Shown: in pieces, positions 36,801 through 47,100 of the stretch
Position numbering within the stretch: the first letter of the stretch is position 1
Layout: every line of letters starts with the position of its first letter
Assembly: GCA_010645155.1 (NCBI GenBank)
Contig: CM021313.1
Span: 4,705,542 to 4,769,541, forward strand
Direction of reading: 5' to 3'
DNA from: Tigriopus japonicus
Lineage: Eukaryota; Arthropoda; Copepoda; Harpacticoida; Harpacticidae
Length of the DNA stretch: 64,000 nucleotides
Notes under the pieces: generated by a model
Seen by the model: the letters and a program-made list of their open reading frames with translations, nothing else
Told to the model about the DNA's origin: nothing
Databases searched by the model: none
Program-made: the position numbers and the translations under genes

Positions 36801-39800
36801 GAAATGATCATGGATGGCTCGCTCGTTTCAGACACCCTATTGTTTTACAACATCAATAGCTTCTTCTTGGATCGCGATTATTGGGGTGATCCGGAAAACT
36901 TTCGCCCTGAGCGATTCCTCAACGATGACGGCTCAAAAACTCTCAAGTATGAACGGTTCATTCCTTTCGGATTTGGCAAACGAGTTTGCATGGGCGAGTC
37001 CTTGGCCAAGGCAGAGCTATTCATCTTTACCATCATGATCCTTCAAAATCTTAGGATCAAGATCTCGGCCAATCATGCCAAACCTGATCCTGGCCAATAT
37101 GAGGCTGGTATCACGCGATCACCTCTCCCTTTCCATGTCACGTTGGAGGCCATATAGTAAAATACACACACTTAGGATTTGGTGAATGAACCACCGAGAT
37201 TGAGTGTTCTGGCTACGATGTTTCCCTACTAATTAAGTCTGAATGGCATCAAGCAATGCTTCGGGTGCCTCCACAGCAATTTGTTTCAAGCTCAAGCCGA
37301 CAATGTTGTCCTCACAAACAGGAAGAATGAAAAAGTGGGAGCGAAACACACACTAAGATGAAGGTGTGGCCGCCGTCGTTACATTGGTAGACACTTCCTC
37401 ACGGATTCAAAAGACATGTTTTTCACACAGTCAAGAAGTATTCTCAGCAAATTAAGGACCTGATAGGAGGTTGTACGTAGTTGGTATTTGCCAACTTCTG
37501 TACGTACAGTAGCCGAGTGGAATCGCTAAAGTGTTTTATGAAATAATGAGGGCAACTATCACTTTTTTGATGGCAAACTCGTGCAAAACGCCGTTTATTG
37601 ATTCTCAAATATTTTACGAACTACTTTGGAACTCTGACTGATTGGTAAAATGTATGTAGTTTGTGCATAATTTGGTGTGTTATTGGGGCACCAATGAGTA
37701 AAAAGCCGACCATTGAATCATTATTCAGTTAAGTTTCATAACCTAACGTGTATTTAGAGTTTGTTAGTGTTGCTTTTTGCATGAACCACTAAGGAGGTCT
37801 TTAAAAACACTCAAAAACTTGAAAATGATTTAAAAGGATGATTTTTCCGAGCAGACTCTTTCTGGGCCTATAGCCAATACTCTTTATACACGTTTGTGAT
37901 GTTTGACTGAACATTAATAATAATACAAAATGTACAAATATGCAAAATTTAATGCACTCTGATCACACTTCCTAATGTCCTTGGATCTTCACCCTCAATC
38001 AAGGTACTCAAAGATTCAATTAGAGTACGTTTAGAGAAGAATTTGATCGAAACAAGCAATTTATTTTCATGACTGTGGGTTGAGTTGATAGTTTTTGGCA
38101 TTCCCTAGCTCTTTTCGTCGTCTTCCCCGTCATTTTAAAAACCTTTGGCAAGCGGATGTTTCAAAGGAAATGGGATATTAAAGAACTTGCACTTCTTGCT
38201 TCTCAGCAATCATGTCATCCGCGTGTCAGGAGGGGTAATCGTGAGTCAATAAAATCTCCAAGATTTCGTCAATTTCCTTAAGGCGAATTCTCGAATTCTT
38301 TTTTGTCTCAAACTGAGAACGGGATAGAAAGATTGGCCATTATCTCGAGTTCAAGGCCGACCTGTCTAAATCAATAGAGCGAGAAAACGACTTTCAGCGT
38401 CCATCACATCACTATTCCACGTTCAAATATTATTGGAAATGTGAAGAACAAGATTCAATCCTTGTTAAAGGTGCTGGCAGGACAGAAGAAGGCAATCAGT
38501 GGTGTATGAAAAACGCTGATATTTTCTTCATGACCTGTCAATTAGGTCCATTCAAACTCAATCAAGCACGAGTATTTTTCCTTCCTCCCATTGAGATTCA
38601 AACGTCCGAACACGGCCAGATCACATTGTGGAGATACAATCTTGGATCTTAGATCCATATCAGACTCAAACTTCAAACTTCGGTCACCCTGTTGGCGGTT
38701 AATGTCAACTTTTGTTTGAAAGTAAACAAATGTGGTTCTTTCATTAAAGAATTTTAGCGATGATAGTTTGATTTTTTCTCAGAATTATTGTCAGACGTTC
38801 AGTCTTCGTTTTTTATCATCACAATGCATTAGTTTTTGGAAATTAGATTGCTGGGCCTCCTTCTTTGACCTTGTCAGCTGTTGACTGATTAGGATTGTTT
38901 TCCAAGAGAGATGAGCGTGACGAGAGTCTGCTCTTAATCAATCTCCTTGTGTGGGAGACCACCTTAGTTGCCATGGTCTTTTGGTTCAAATCTTTCTCCA
39001 ACAATATGTTTAGGATTCTCGGTTGGTCTACATTCGCTGCAAGAATAAACGATTTTAACTTTGCCCTTTTGCATTCACTCAATGCACGCGCATGTCCAAC
39101 ATCTAGAGCGAGCCAATGGTTCGGGTCAACTCATCCAATTTCAAATAGCAAGACGTACTCTTTTAACCTTGATATTTTGAATTTGAATGGGCGGTTGAAG
39201 CCGTCCATTTGAGTTGATTGCCTTGAATTGGCAGACAAACGAAGTTTGAGTTTGCATATTTTCCGAGCCATTTGCTTCCAAGTCTGGTCCTGAGTGTCCA
39301 CCCTGAGGTGCATGCTTGCTGCATTACAAGGTTGCTGAATTACTCTGGAAACCCCAATAGAATTCCAGTTATTGAGCTCCTCAGAATGTGGCCATCGACC
39401 TTGAACAAGGATCTTCCAATTCAATACAATCCTCTAAACTTTGCTTTTGCCATCAGCGAGAGAAAATGGACACCCACACACCGTGATCGCATTCAGGGTC
39501 TTTCAAAATTGGTTCGAGATGCTCTTTACACTTCAATTCATACTAATGGATGATGTTACTTTTGAAAGATACAAAAGAAGCTCTGTACTTTATCTTAAAA
39601 GCATATTCATAAATTACTATAGAAACCTCCTTCCGGTTCGAGGATAATCCGACCTCTCTATTACGTACATCAAAGGCCATCAACTTGTGGGAAGATTCAT
39701 TACGCCCAAAAGCCGCCTCGATATTCGAATATACAGCAGGTGAGAGAGCGAAAGAAATTCTAGGTCGTCCTACAGATCAATTTAGCCGACTACAGGGCTC

Positions 39801-42800
39801 TAATTAAATCCTCTTCCTTTTCAAACACCTTGAGCAACCAAGTTTAGGGATCTTGCAACCGTTCATTCAGACCGAATTGCATTACGCAATTCTTGGCATG
39901 CGCTCTTGTTTTCTGGCTCAAATGATGGTGACGACGCTGTACTACTTGGTTGGTTGGTTGGTTGGATGGATGGTTGTGGGTTGGTTCTTGCCACTTGGTC
40001 GGTATATTTGGCTGTGTCCTGACGGTTTCTTTCTGCTTCCCGTCCCGTACTTCCAGGACATTCGTGAAATAGCAAGGAGCTTTAGGCTAGTTTGTAAGAC
40101 CTGACATGCCTCCAAGATCCCTCCAAGTACAGTAAAAATAATGATGGTGAAGAGGAAAGAAAAAAATACATCTTTTGACTCGACGTTGAGGTAAATTAGA
40201 GGCCGACAAGATGAAATTGAGCAGGGTGATCAACGACGAGGCAAAATATTTTGGAGACTCACTCAGGAAGCATTGAGAACATCAATAACTGACCTTGGCA
40301 TTGCTCCCTTTAACTATAGGCTCCTTATCGCAACAGCTGCATGAGTTATGATGTCGTAGGTAGTCACTTGTAACCAAAAGTGACCTCCCAAAAAGTCGGC
40401 TGTCAACGATCAATTACCGGTTGTTAAGTTCAAGATAAAAAACCTGGCCAATTTGTCAGAAACTGTTCTACCAGTTCCCTATCAGAGCAATCCCAAACGA
40501 ACAAATGCTGCGGAAAAAAACGAGATCTCACAATTGGACCGCATCTTATCCGTGGGAGATGTGTTGTCAATACACAACTTGTCCTGTTATGTTCAGTTAC
40601 ATGTGTGAGCAACAGGCATGGTGTGTCAGTTGGATGTCGTATAATACCATTCTTTGAAGAGTAATAAACATGGCTACTTTTACCGCTTCGTGCTTGAACA
40701 GGTTCCCTCAATATGTTGAGGTTTGATCCAGTTCTTGTGTACGTACAATTGATGTTGATGAGCTTGCATTCAAATCAAAGCTGCATTTTTGTTGGGAAGG
40801 CCTAGTCGATACAATTTAGTTGGTTCCAGACTCTAGCCAAGTATTCATGGCATTCTGCACAGAAATGTCGCTTGTCCCTTTGAGTTATCATTAATTATTC
40901 GTCATGGGCCATAAATTATAACAAAATACCATTGAACCACAATATGATGCGACGGTATTTGCTTCCTTCTTCTTGAATTTAAAAACAAGCCCCTCGGGCA
41001 ACCAAAACCATTATCAAATTAAAGATCAGTGAGAGGATTGGTGTGGTGAGACTACCAATCTTCTTCAAATTTATTGACGTCGCCCTTCGCTAAACATTCA
41101 TATTGTTATTTAGGAGACTGATTTGAAACCAATTGTTCTGTACAGAAATGACTCCAAGAAGTCCTGAATTTGCGTCAGAGGACCAATGGAAGAAAAATCT
41201 CCCTCACATGCCTCGAATTCATTTCCTTTTTCAATTTGAATTCACACTGGGGTGGTCTTTCTCGTGATTTAATAAAGGGCAATTTTCAAGCAAGCTGGGC
41301 GTTTCCCGAGCTTCCTCGTAAATTTACTGGCCCGCATTCGCAGAATATTGGTCATTTGAATGCCACACTTGTCTTTGCTCTAGGAATAGTGAATGTTTTC
41401 GACCTTTAAGTCTGCTGCTTGAAAAGATCAACCCAGAAATTGCTGTCTCGCTCTGAAATATTACAATGGACGAAACGTACTCGTACATTCGCATTTTGTA
41501 GACATGTAAACGAACAGAATTGCAGCCTTGAAATGAAGGCCCAAAAGTAACGGAACCAGCTGAGATTCAAAGGATAATACGAGAGGTAATATCGTGACGC
41601 TTCTTGAGGATTGAGGCAAACCACTTTCAACTGTTCAAGCTGGAGTATAGAGATAAGTGGTGGCGGTATTATCTCACGACTTGAAATATGAACATGACAT
41701 TGCAGTTTTGGAGACGGCTCCTTCATGATATTGACTGACTGTACAGTATGCACACATTGTACAATGCTTATGCAATGTACAAATCCATGTGGTTGACTTA
41801 TCATCATCCATTATTGACATTTACACATAAGGCTGAATTTACATATCCAGGAAACATTTGGTCTTGGCAAAAAGTACAGTGCTTAAAAACCATGAACCAA
41901 CAATGCGACGCATCTTCTGCTGGTTTTCCTGGCGAGGAACACCCTTCCAGGCTGAATTATCATCTCTCAAATCCATCAACGCCATGAAAAGAGCGATTCA
42001 GATTGCAATTGGGCTCAGAAGTGGCTCTATTAATCAGCAAAGTACCGGGCGGCGTGGGGGAATACTCCACTCTGGAATGATTGACCTTGAGGAGTCTGTC
42101 GATTAGGGGGGCTGACACCGAAAAACCGGTCAGAATTCTGCTTCCGTCTTGACTGGCCCATCTGACGTCGTTTGAAAACTCAAATTGTCCTAGACTGGAA
42201 GGTGCCAATCTAAGGATAGTTATTAATATTATTACATTTCGCTTTAGGGTTCCAAAAATGTAGTTCCCTCTATAAGTTTTAAGCAAGACCTAGAAAGAGA
42301 AATCGAGGGAAACTTTCTGATCTTCCTGGGCTACTTCCGCTTTTTCTTCATTAAGATGTTTTCTGGGTCAGGCACGTTAGGCTTCTGGGTTTAGAAGCTT
42401 AACGGTTTTGATATCTGTTTCAGTGTTGGATGATCACCGTTTCAATTGTACTCTCTGATTTGAAAGAGCAATGATCCTACATTCCTTAAACAATGCAAGA
42501 GAAATGGATATTGTCTTGTCATTGCTAAGATTCCCAACTTTCAACAACTTTCATTCACAAAAAGAACTTGTCAAAGAGGGAAAGTTCAGTGCACCTGGTT
42601 GTGATGAGGTTTTGGTCTTAATCGCCTTACGAGGGTGACCACAAAGCCATTAATGTTAGTACATGCCTCTTGCGATATATGTACGACTAGAGGACTAGAG
42701 ATTCTATGCAGTTATACATGAAGCCGCTGAGAACTGGGCCTAACGTAGATTTCGGAGTGAAACGGTTTTCCCAACGTGCATCGTTTGCCAGAATATCGAG

Positions 42801-43264
42801 TTGACCTTTTGGCGGAAATTGGTTCTTGCTTGAAGATTGGTTCTCTAATTAATTCTCCTGTCCAGAAGAAAAGGACTAGTGCAAGGTTAAGCCCTTCAAT
42901 TAGAGTTGATTTGTTTCAAGTCGTCGTGATTGTGAAATGGTCTAACATCAACAACAGTAAGGGTGACCACTAACCTTTCTGCCTTAAAGGTTGAAGTTTA
43001 ATCATTGAATGGCAAACTCCAACTATCTTGTCCCAGGTTTCGGTTAGTTGAGCCAACTGCGTTGTAAAATATTTTTTGTTTCATGTTGCACTTGAATTAG
43101 TGGCCTGACTTACCTTTGGGCATACCACAAGGTGGCTTTGTTCTGACATTGTCCAAGAAATCCAAGTCATACTTTCTGGCTGGTGGGTACGTCAGTCCCA
43201 CGTGACCATGGCTGACACTCACACAAAAGGCGAGGCACCACAACAAATACTTTGTGAGGACCAT
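27844..43264 (-). CDS. Histidine-brace/EGF/DOMON/SEA single-pass membrane protein, 14 exons, 1334 aa
   Basis: Reconstructed exons: 43264-43114, 33895-33730, 33667-33456, 33397-33254, 32174-31641, 31404-30907, 30780-30643, 30578-30122, 30061-29737, 29651-29312, 29243-29015, 28961-28783, 28653-28484, 28305-27844. All introns are GT-AG and all phases agree (4005 nt). Residues 1-20 are a signal peptide; the mature chain would begin HVGLTYPPARKYDLDF. Residues 21-150 look BIM1/X325- or LPMO-like: N-terminal His, WHLGYPHQGG (about 67-76), and FWSCADVDI (about 140-148), which would supply copper ligands (inferred). EGF-like modules span about 158-224. The first DOMON is split (about 237-300 and 672-766) by an acidic Glu/Ser insertion; a second lies at about 836-985. 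A SEA-like domain (about 1003-1090), a TM helix (about 1145-1166) and a 153-aa Pro/Gly/Tyr-rich cytosolic tail follow. Intron 1 encloses the P450 gene. Cell-surface redox or copper binding is inferred. Confidence 0.85.
30420..31925 (-). repeat. Acidic Glu/Ser/Ala low-complexity coding repeats inside a DOMON domain
   Basis: Exons 5 (3' part), 6, 7 and 8 (5' part) of the DOMON gene encode runs of E-S-E-A/E-P-E type units, for example EAESESEPESNAESEPEG. Exons 5, 6 and 7 all end after the first base of a codon (phase-1 introns), so exons 6 and 7 are symmetric and could have been duplicated or skipped without shifting frame. The block separates the first half of a DOMON domain (ends near SCQRFP) from its second half (begins near HAMDCTDMVIG). 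Confidence 0.85.
32289..32689. other. Assembly gap (Ns)
   Basis: 401 Ns lie inside intron 4 of the minus-strand DOMON gene, between exons at 33254 and 32174, next to a MITE-like repeat. The coding frame is unaffected. Open frames drawn across it are artefacts. Confidence 0.99.
32700..33115. mobile_element. MITE-like element with long inverted repeats, copy 1
   Basis: The core ends are aaagttatgc near 32806 and gcataacttt near 32951. The inverted symmetry extends outward: ttttcaatttttagct near 32772 pairs with agctaaaaattgaaa near 32975, and cgttcttctgcaa near 32724 pairs with ttgcagaagaacg near 33020. It sits in intron 4 of the DOMON gene beside the N gap. A second copy lies in a P450 intron and an end fragment lies near 53141. 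Confidence 0.7.
34061..37157 (+). CDS. Cytochrome P450, CYP2-clan-like, 7 exons, 482 aa
   Basis: Membrane-bound haem monooxygenase. Reconstructed exons: 34061-34272, 34951-35132, 35210-35379, 35645-35863, 35935-36130, 36619-36762, 36832-37157; all GT-AG, phases consistent, 1449 nt. Seen: N-terminal anchor (MLWLFVLAIAVVVICVRHLL), proline hinge FPPGPPRFP, C-helix WRHNRRFSL, I-helix FFEAGGETVGS (oxygen-activation AGxxT), K-helix EIQR (ExxR), FRPERF, and the haem loop FIPFGFGKRVCMGE with the cysteine ligand. Length is near the family norm. The PPGPPR hinge and overall pattern suggest the CYP2 clan, which in arthropods covers ecdysteroid and xenobiotic enzymes; the substrate cannot be told from this sequence. 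The gene lies wholly within intron 1 of the opposite-strand DOMON gene. Intron 1 carries a tandem duplication and intron 5 a MITE copy. The ATG at 34061 is the first that gives a membrane anchor. Confidence 0.9.
34454..34856. repeat. 204-bp tandem duplication in P450 intron 1
   Basis: The block starting aatgatgacttagacaag at 34454 repeats at 34658, through gtggcgccatctgctctc and tcttgaaaa, with a few substitutions and a short deletion in the second copy. Confidence 0.85.
36190..36570. mobile_element. MITE-like element with inverted repeats, copy 2 (in P450 intron 5)
   Basis: The core runs from aaagttatgctccctcaaa (36294) to ttgagagagcataacttt (ending 36434). Flanking blocks (ctcttctgcaaatgagatc on the left, gcagaagaacat and attcagtgattcttga on the right) match the copy at 32.7-33.1 kb. 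It makes up most of the 488-bp intron between P450 exons 5 and 6. Confidence 0.7.
38843..39424 (-). pseudogene. Broken minus-strand frame, possibly retroelement-derived
   Basis: Two minus-strand frames in the same phase (39424-39131 and 39082-38843) join through VDPNHWLALDVGHARAL, separated by one in-frame TGA. The peptide is Lys/Arg-rich (FNRPFKFKISRLKEYVL, TRRLIKSRLSSRSSLL). I do not recognise a domain; a decayed retrotransposon gag is a guess. The interrupted but otherwise open stretch of about 190 codons suggests former coding. Confidence 0.3.
39946..39976. repeat. TTGG microsatellite
   Basis: Tandem ttgg units grade into ttggatgg. Confidence 0.85.
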
Positions 43265-43849
43265 TGTCTTCGGTTTGGGAAAGATTGCACTCAGAAGATC
43301 ACAATTTATCACTCAATCACGGGCTCATAAGTGTCCGTTGTAGGATTCTTTAGATTCGTAGGGGAGTCTGAGTTGACATGGTTGCGGAAGCTGCTCACCT
43401 GGAAGAAAAACAAGTATTCGGTGGGAACAAGCAAGAAACCCCATAAATTCCCTACCAAACGTCAAATTTGACCTCTTCAACTTGCAACCTGAAGGTGATA
43501 CGTCCAGAAGGGAGTAGTTCCTGGTTTCAAAGTACGACTTACACATGTAAACCTAAAAAGCTGCCTCTGTTACATACAAAAATAGAGGCTTTATACCGTT
43601 ATTCCCTGATCATGAAGTGGTAGTAATCTTCCCAATGGCAAGCAAAAAGATGCCCTCGCCTCTTTCACGACATCACGACGGGATAAAATCAAACCCAAAA
43701 ATAGCGCCACGTCTCTACCAAGGTCAGGGTGACGGCGACCTTGTCAGGGCCTATTCAGCCGTTAATTTTCCTCACCTCTATTCTTTCCTTCATTCCTTTC
43801 CTAGTCCTCAGCTGGACATGGGAATTTGGGGTGGCTATTCCTCTCTTGG

Positions 43850-43857
43850 TATAAAAA
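43850..43857 (+). promoter_or_regulatory. TATA box candidate
   Basis: TATAAAAA lies on the plus strand about 50 bases before an ATG at 43901, a spacing that allows a transcription start near 43880. It lies about 590 bases upstream of, and divergent from, the start codon of the minus-strand DOMON gene. Confidence 0.4.
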
Positions 43858-43900
43858 GGCAAATATTCATTAAAGCTCCTATCGGAAAGATCTTCGGAAC

Positions 43901-44179
43901 ATGGCTGCTGCCAAAGACTTGAAGGAATTAGCGACGCGACCAGAACTCGCTTCAAAGCCTGCAGGACAGTCGTTGAATCATTGCACAAGTACCTCATGGT
44001 ATGCCTCCCTATCTGGACATGACTATGCAATGGCCGAAGAACTCACTTTGGCACCCTCTTCTCAATCTTGCTTGGCACTTTGGTTGGAGTGGTCAAAATG
44101 CTTATGTAGTATGTACAACTTTCACTCCTCGGATACTTTGATGGCCACTTGGAATGAGCTCACATATCGTGTGCCTTGA
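43901..44179 (+). CDS. Hypothetical 92-aa ORF behind a TATA box
   Basis: The frame runs from ATG to TGA and begins MAAAKDLKELATRPELASKP. No domain, signal peptide or membrane helix is seen. The only support is the TATA-like box 50 bases upstream. It could be the first exon of a larger gene, a lncRNA or chance. The neighbouring frames at 44327-45016 overlap on both strands and show no recognisable family. Confidence 0.25.
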   Translation: MAAAKDLKELATRPELASKPAGQSLNHCTSTSWYASLSGHDYAMAEELTLAPSSQSCLALWLEWSKCLCSMYNFHSSDTLMATWNELTYRVP

Positions 44180-47100
44180 TGCCGGGAATAAACCTGGGGC
44201 ACGAATGCCATTCACATTGGCCACCGCAGACCATTGGGATCCTCTTGAAGGAATGCTAAATGTTGCAGCACTCACTCACTCACTCAACCCACCACGGCTC
44301 AGTGACTTTTCTGGGAACCTCAAAGTTTAAGTGCTACACTTAAAGGTCACCATCGTCTCGCAAGGAACTTTGAGAAGTGTTGACGAATTTATCAAATGAT
44401 CTTCCTTCCTCCAACTTGAAAGCGTTTCATATTTTCCTGTGCCTCTAGCCATAAAGGAACAATGAAAAAAGAACCTGCATTCCAGTCCACCTTGTTCATG
44501 TGCCTGGAGTACGATTTTCTGCCAAACAATCCGTTGCATTCCTGGCCGGAGGGCCTTGAACGAAACGAAACCCCCTCCACAGGCAACATCATGATGGTGA
44601 TCATTCGGCCAACCAATGCACAAAACGAGCGAACAATCAGTTTTCGAATTCCAGTTCTGGGATGCAGGTCAAGCGTGAATAGTTTATGAACATTCGGCCA
44701 AAAGTTTCCGCGACTGAACGTACATTTACAGGGTTACGTCGAGAGCGACAACGACACAACCAGAATTGGCCAATTTCTCAGTCAGGGTCAGTTCTACGTA
44801 CCACTCGAAATAAACTTGACTTGATTGAGCGACGGACCAGAGCTTCACGGTTACATTGGCAAATCCAGGAAACGTCAATGGAGGAGACACAATTCTTTTG
44901 GGAAATTGGAGAAAGAGATAGAGGCAGGGATTCGGAGGAATCGAAATACTCCATGGACATTCCACAATACGCGAGCATACTTTTCAGATCGAATGTTCAA
45001 TCATAGGTGGGCTTGAATAATTGAAAATCTAATTGACTTTGGAGAAGGTTCAGCACACGAAAGCAAACATTTTTGTTGCTTCTATCATTTCTCTTGATTG
45101 AAAAAATGTGTTTTTAGAATTACAAAAGTATACGAAGGTATAATGTTTTTGAAATTAGGAGGACATGTTTTCAATCATGTTCAATGTGTTCAAAATGGGT
45201 TACAAAAATAAGAGAAACATTTGTTTGGAAGTCACCAGCTGAGATTCAAAACGCCCATCTATGATTCTATCTTTATTTTGTGTATTGCGGTGCATTTTTC
45301 AAGTTGTACTAGGATGTGCAAATATTGAAGAGCAGGTTTTTCAGCCGATTTGCATCAATTTTGTTCCAGTTTGTTACATAAAAGTTCTCTTTGTCAAGTC
45401 GCCTTGTCGCCAAAGTTGCGAATTTTTTGGTAACCAAAAAGTCTACACAATTTAACCTGATTTTTAGACTTGGCCTCATTTCCTTTTTTTGTTTCAATCG
45501 AATTCAATGTTTGTACAGGCAATGCATACATTTATTAGATAAAAGTCCCTGAAGGGATTATCCAACAGACGAGAGAGATAAATGTTTTAGAAAAATTGGT
45601 TGTTTAAACTCAGAGTTGTTGGCTTAAATACGATGATAGAGTTATTCAAAGATAAAAGGAAGGAGTTTTTCCACAGAGTAATAGCGTTTTGGCACCAGAT
45701 TGCCAATTTTTTCTATTCCACTAATGTTATTAGGCTTCACTTCCATCATTTCACGTTTTATTTGGTTTGATGAGATTTGACGTTAAGTGTGGCAGAGCCT
45801 TTAACATTTGGCAAGCAATTTAAGTAATGCTTTAGGATTTAGGAAAAGGGTTTCCGTTAAAGTTACCGAATTGTCCGTTCACAAAGATAATCCAATCACT
45901 TTCTTTTCATCAACTGATTTACAACGCACCTGAATTGAATTTAATACTATCTCGAGACGATTAGTAAAATGTTCCGTTCACTTTGTCTCAATATTGTATA
46001 AACCATTTAGATTTTGTCGAAAGTATGTGAAAAAGTGTCAAAAAGCGAAGGAAACATGCAAAGCAAGATGGAGCACTTGAAACTTGATATGTTTTCCCTT
46101 ATTTTCCCCCGTCGAAAACGACAGTAGACCATAATCAAGTCAATCTTACCACTAACATCCTGTGAACAGTTTCCCATGGAAATATTGCCAAATCTTCAGA
46201 AGGGAGCCTTCCTTCTCGGTCCAAGCACTTAAAGAGGTCAAAAGTTTCACAAGACTAAATGCTTCAACATTTTTGAGGGAGGGGAGACACTCTCCTGATT
46301 TTCCGGATCATTATCAACTCGTTTAAAATCAGGTCGTTGCTTTTTGATTGCCTGACCCTTTATTGAAAAATTGAGCCAAGGACTCCAGTTTTTGGATTCA
46401 TAAAAAGTTCATCGCCCTAAGGCATTGGAACTACAAAGACGAGCTTATTAAGGTCAAACAAAGCTTTGATCACGGTGGCTTGAGCTCAATATTTTTAAGA
46501 ATAATTTCTAAAATTATGTTTTTTCCAGCACTTTGCTTTTCGGTGGATACTGAAAATAATTGCTAGTTGGTTTGGTCAAATATGTTCATGTCAAAAACAT
46601 GGTTGGATGGCAAAGATCGAATTGAAGGTAGGTTGGAAGTTATTACACGTGAATTTGGGTGTGCCTGAACATGTTTTGGGATTTTGATGTCAAATTGGCC
46701 TTCAATCATGAAAATCTGTCCGGAACGCCCGGCCAAATGAGTAGACACACGCATGCAGATTTTGAATGAATGCTGGATTTGAATCACCCTTGAAAATGAG
46801 ATTTGAATAGATCTAGTGTCAATAGAGAGTCTTTAGTCAGAGATTGTGACTTGGCTTAAGAAAAGGTCAAAGGAAAATTTGCATCATGGCAAGAATCACC
46901 TTACCTTCCTTGCACGTTCTTGGCCAGATGCTTGATTCACCCCACCATAAAAATCACTCTGGGGGGGTTAACACAACTAAAAGCCTGGTCACGAACTCGT
47001 TTTCTGAAACGATGTTTTTCACTAATTAGAATCACCAACAACCCCTTCACTATAGGGAAACACGACCACCACCTACGAGATCACTGCAAACGTCTTGAGT

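Larger units (their letters stand above)
37158..43113. other. Rest of DOMON-gene intron 1, downstream of the P450
   Basis: No intact gene recognised. It contains a broken minus-strand frame at 38843-39424, a TTGG microsatellite at 39946-39976, and unsupported short frames. It is transcribed as intron if the DOMON gene model is right. Confidence 0.6.

Noticed and set aside
43265..43312. Upstream ATG extending exon 1 of the DOMON gene (MINCDLLSAIFPKPKT)
   Set aside because: Starting at 43264 gives a standard 20-residue signal peptide that leaves His at the mature N-terminus; the longer start would bury it behind a charged leader.
44327..45016. Overlapping ORFs on both strands as a coding gene
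   Set aside because: The frames overlap each other on both strands, none has a recognisable domain or splice continuity, and no start context favours one.
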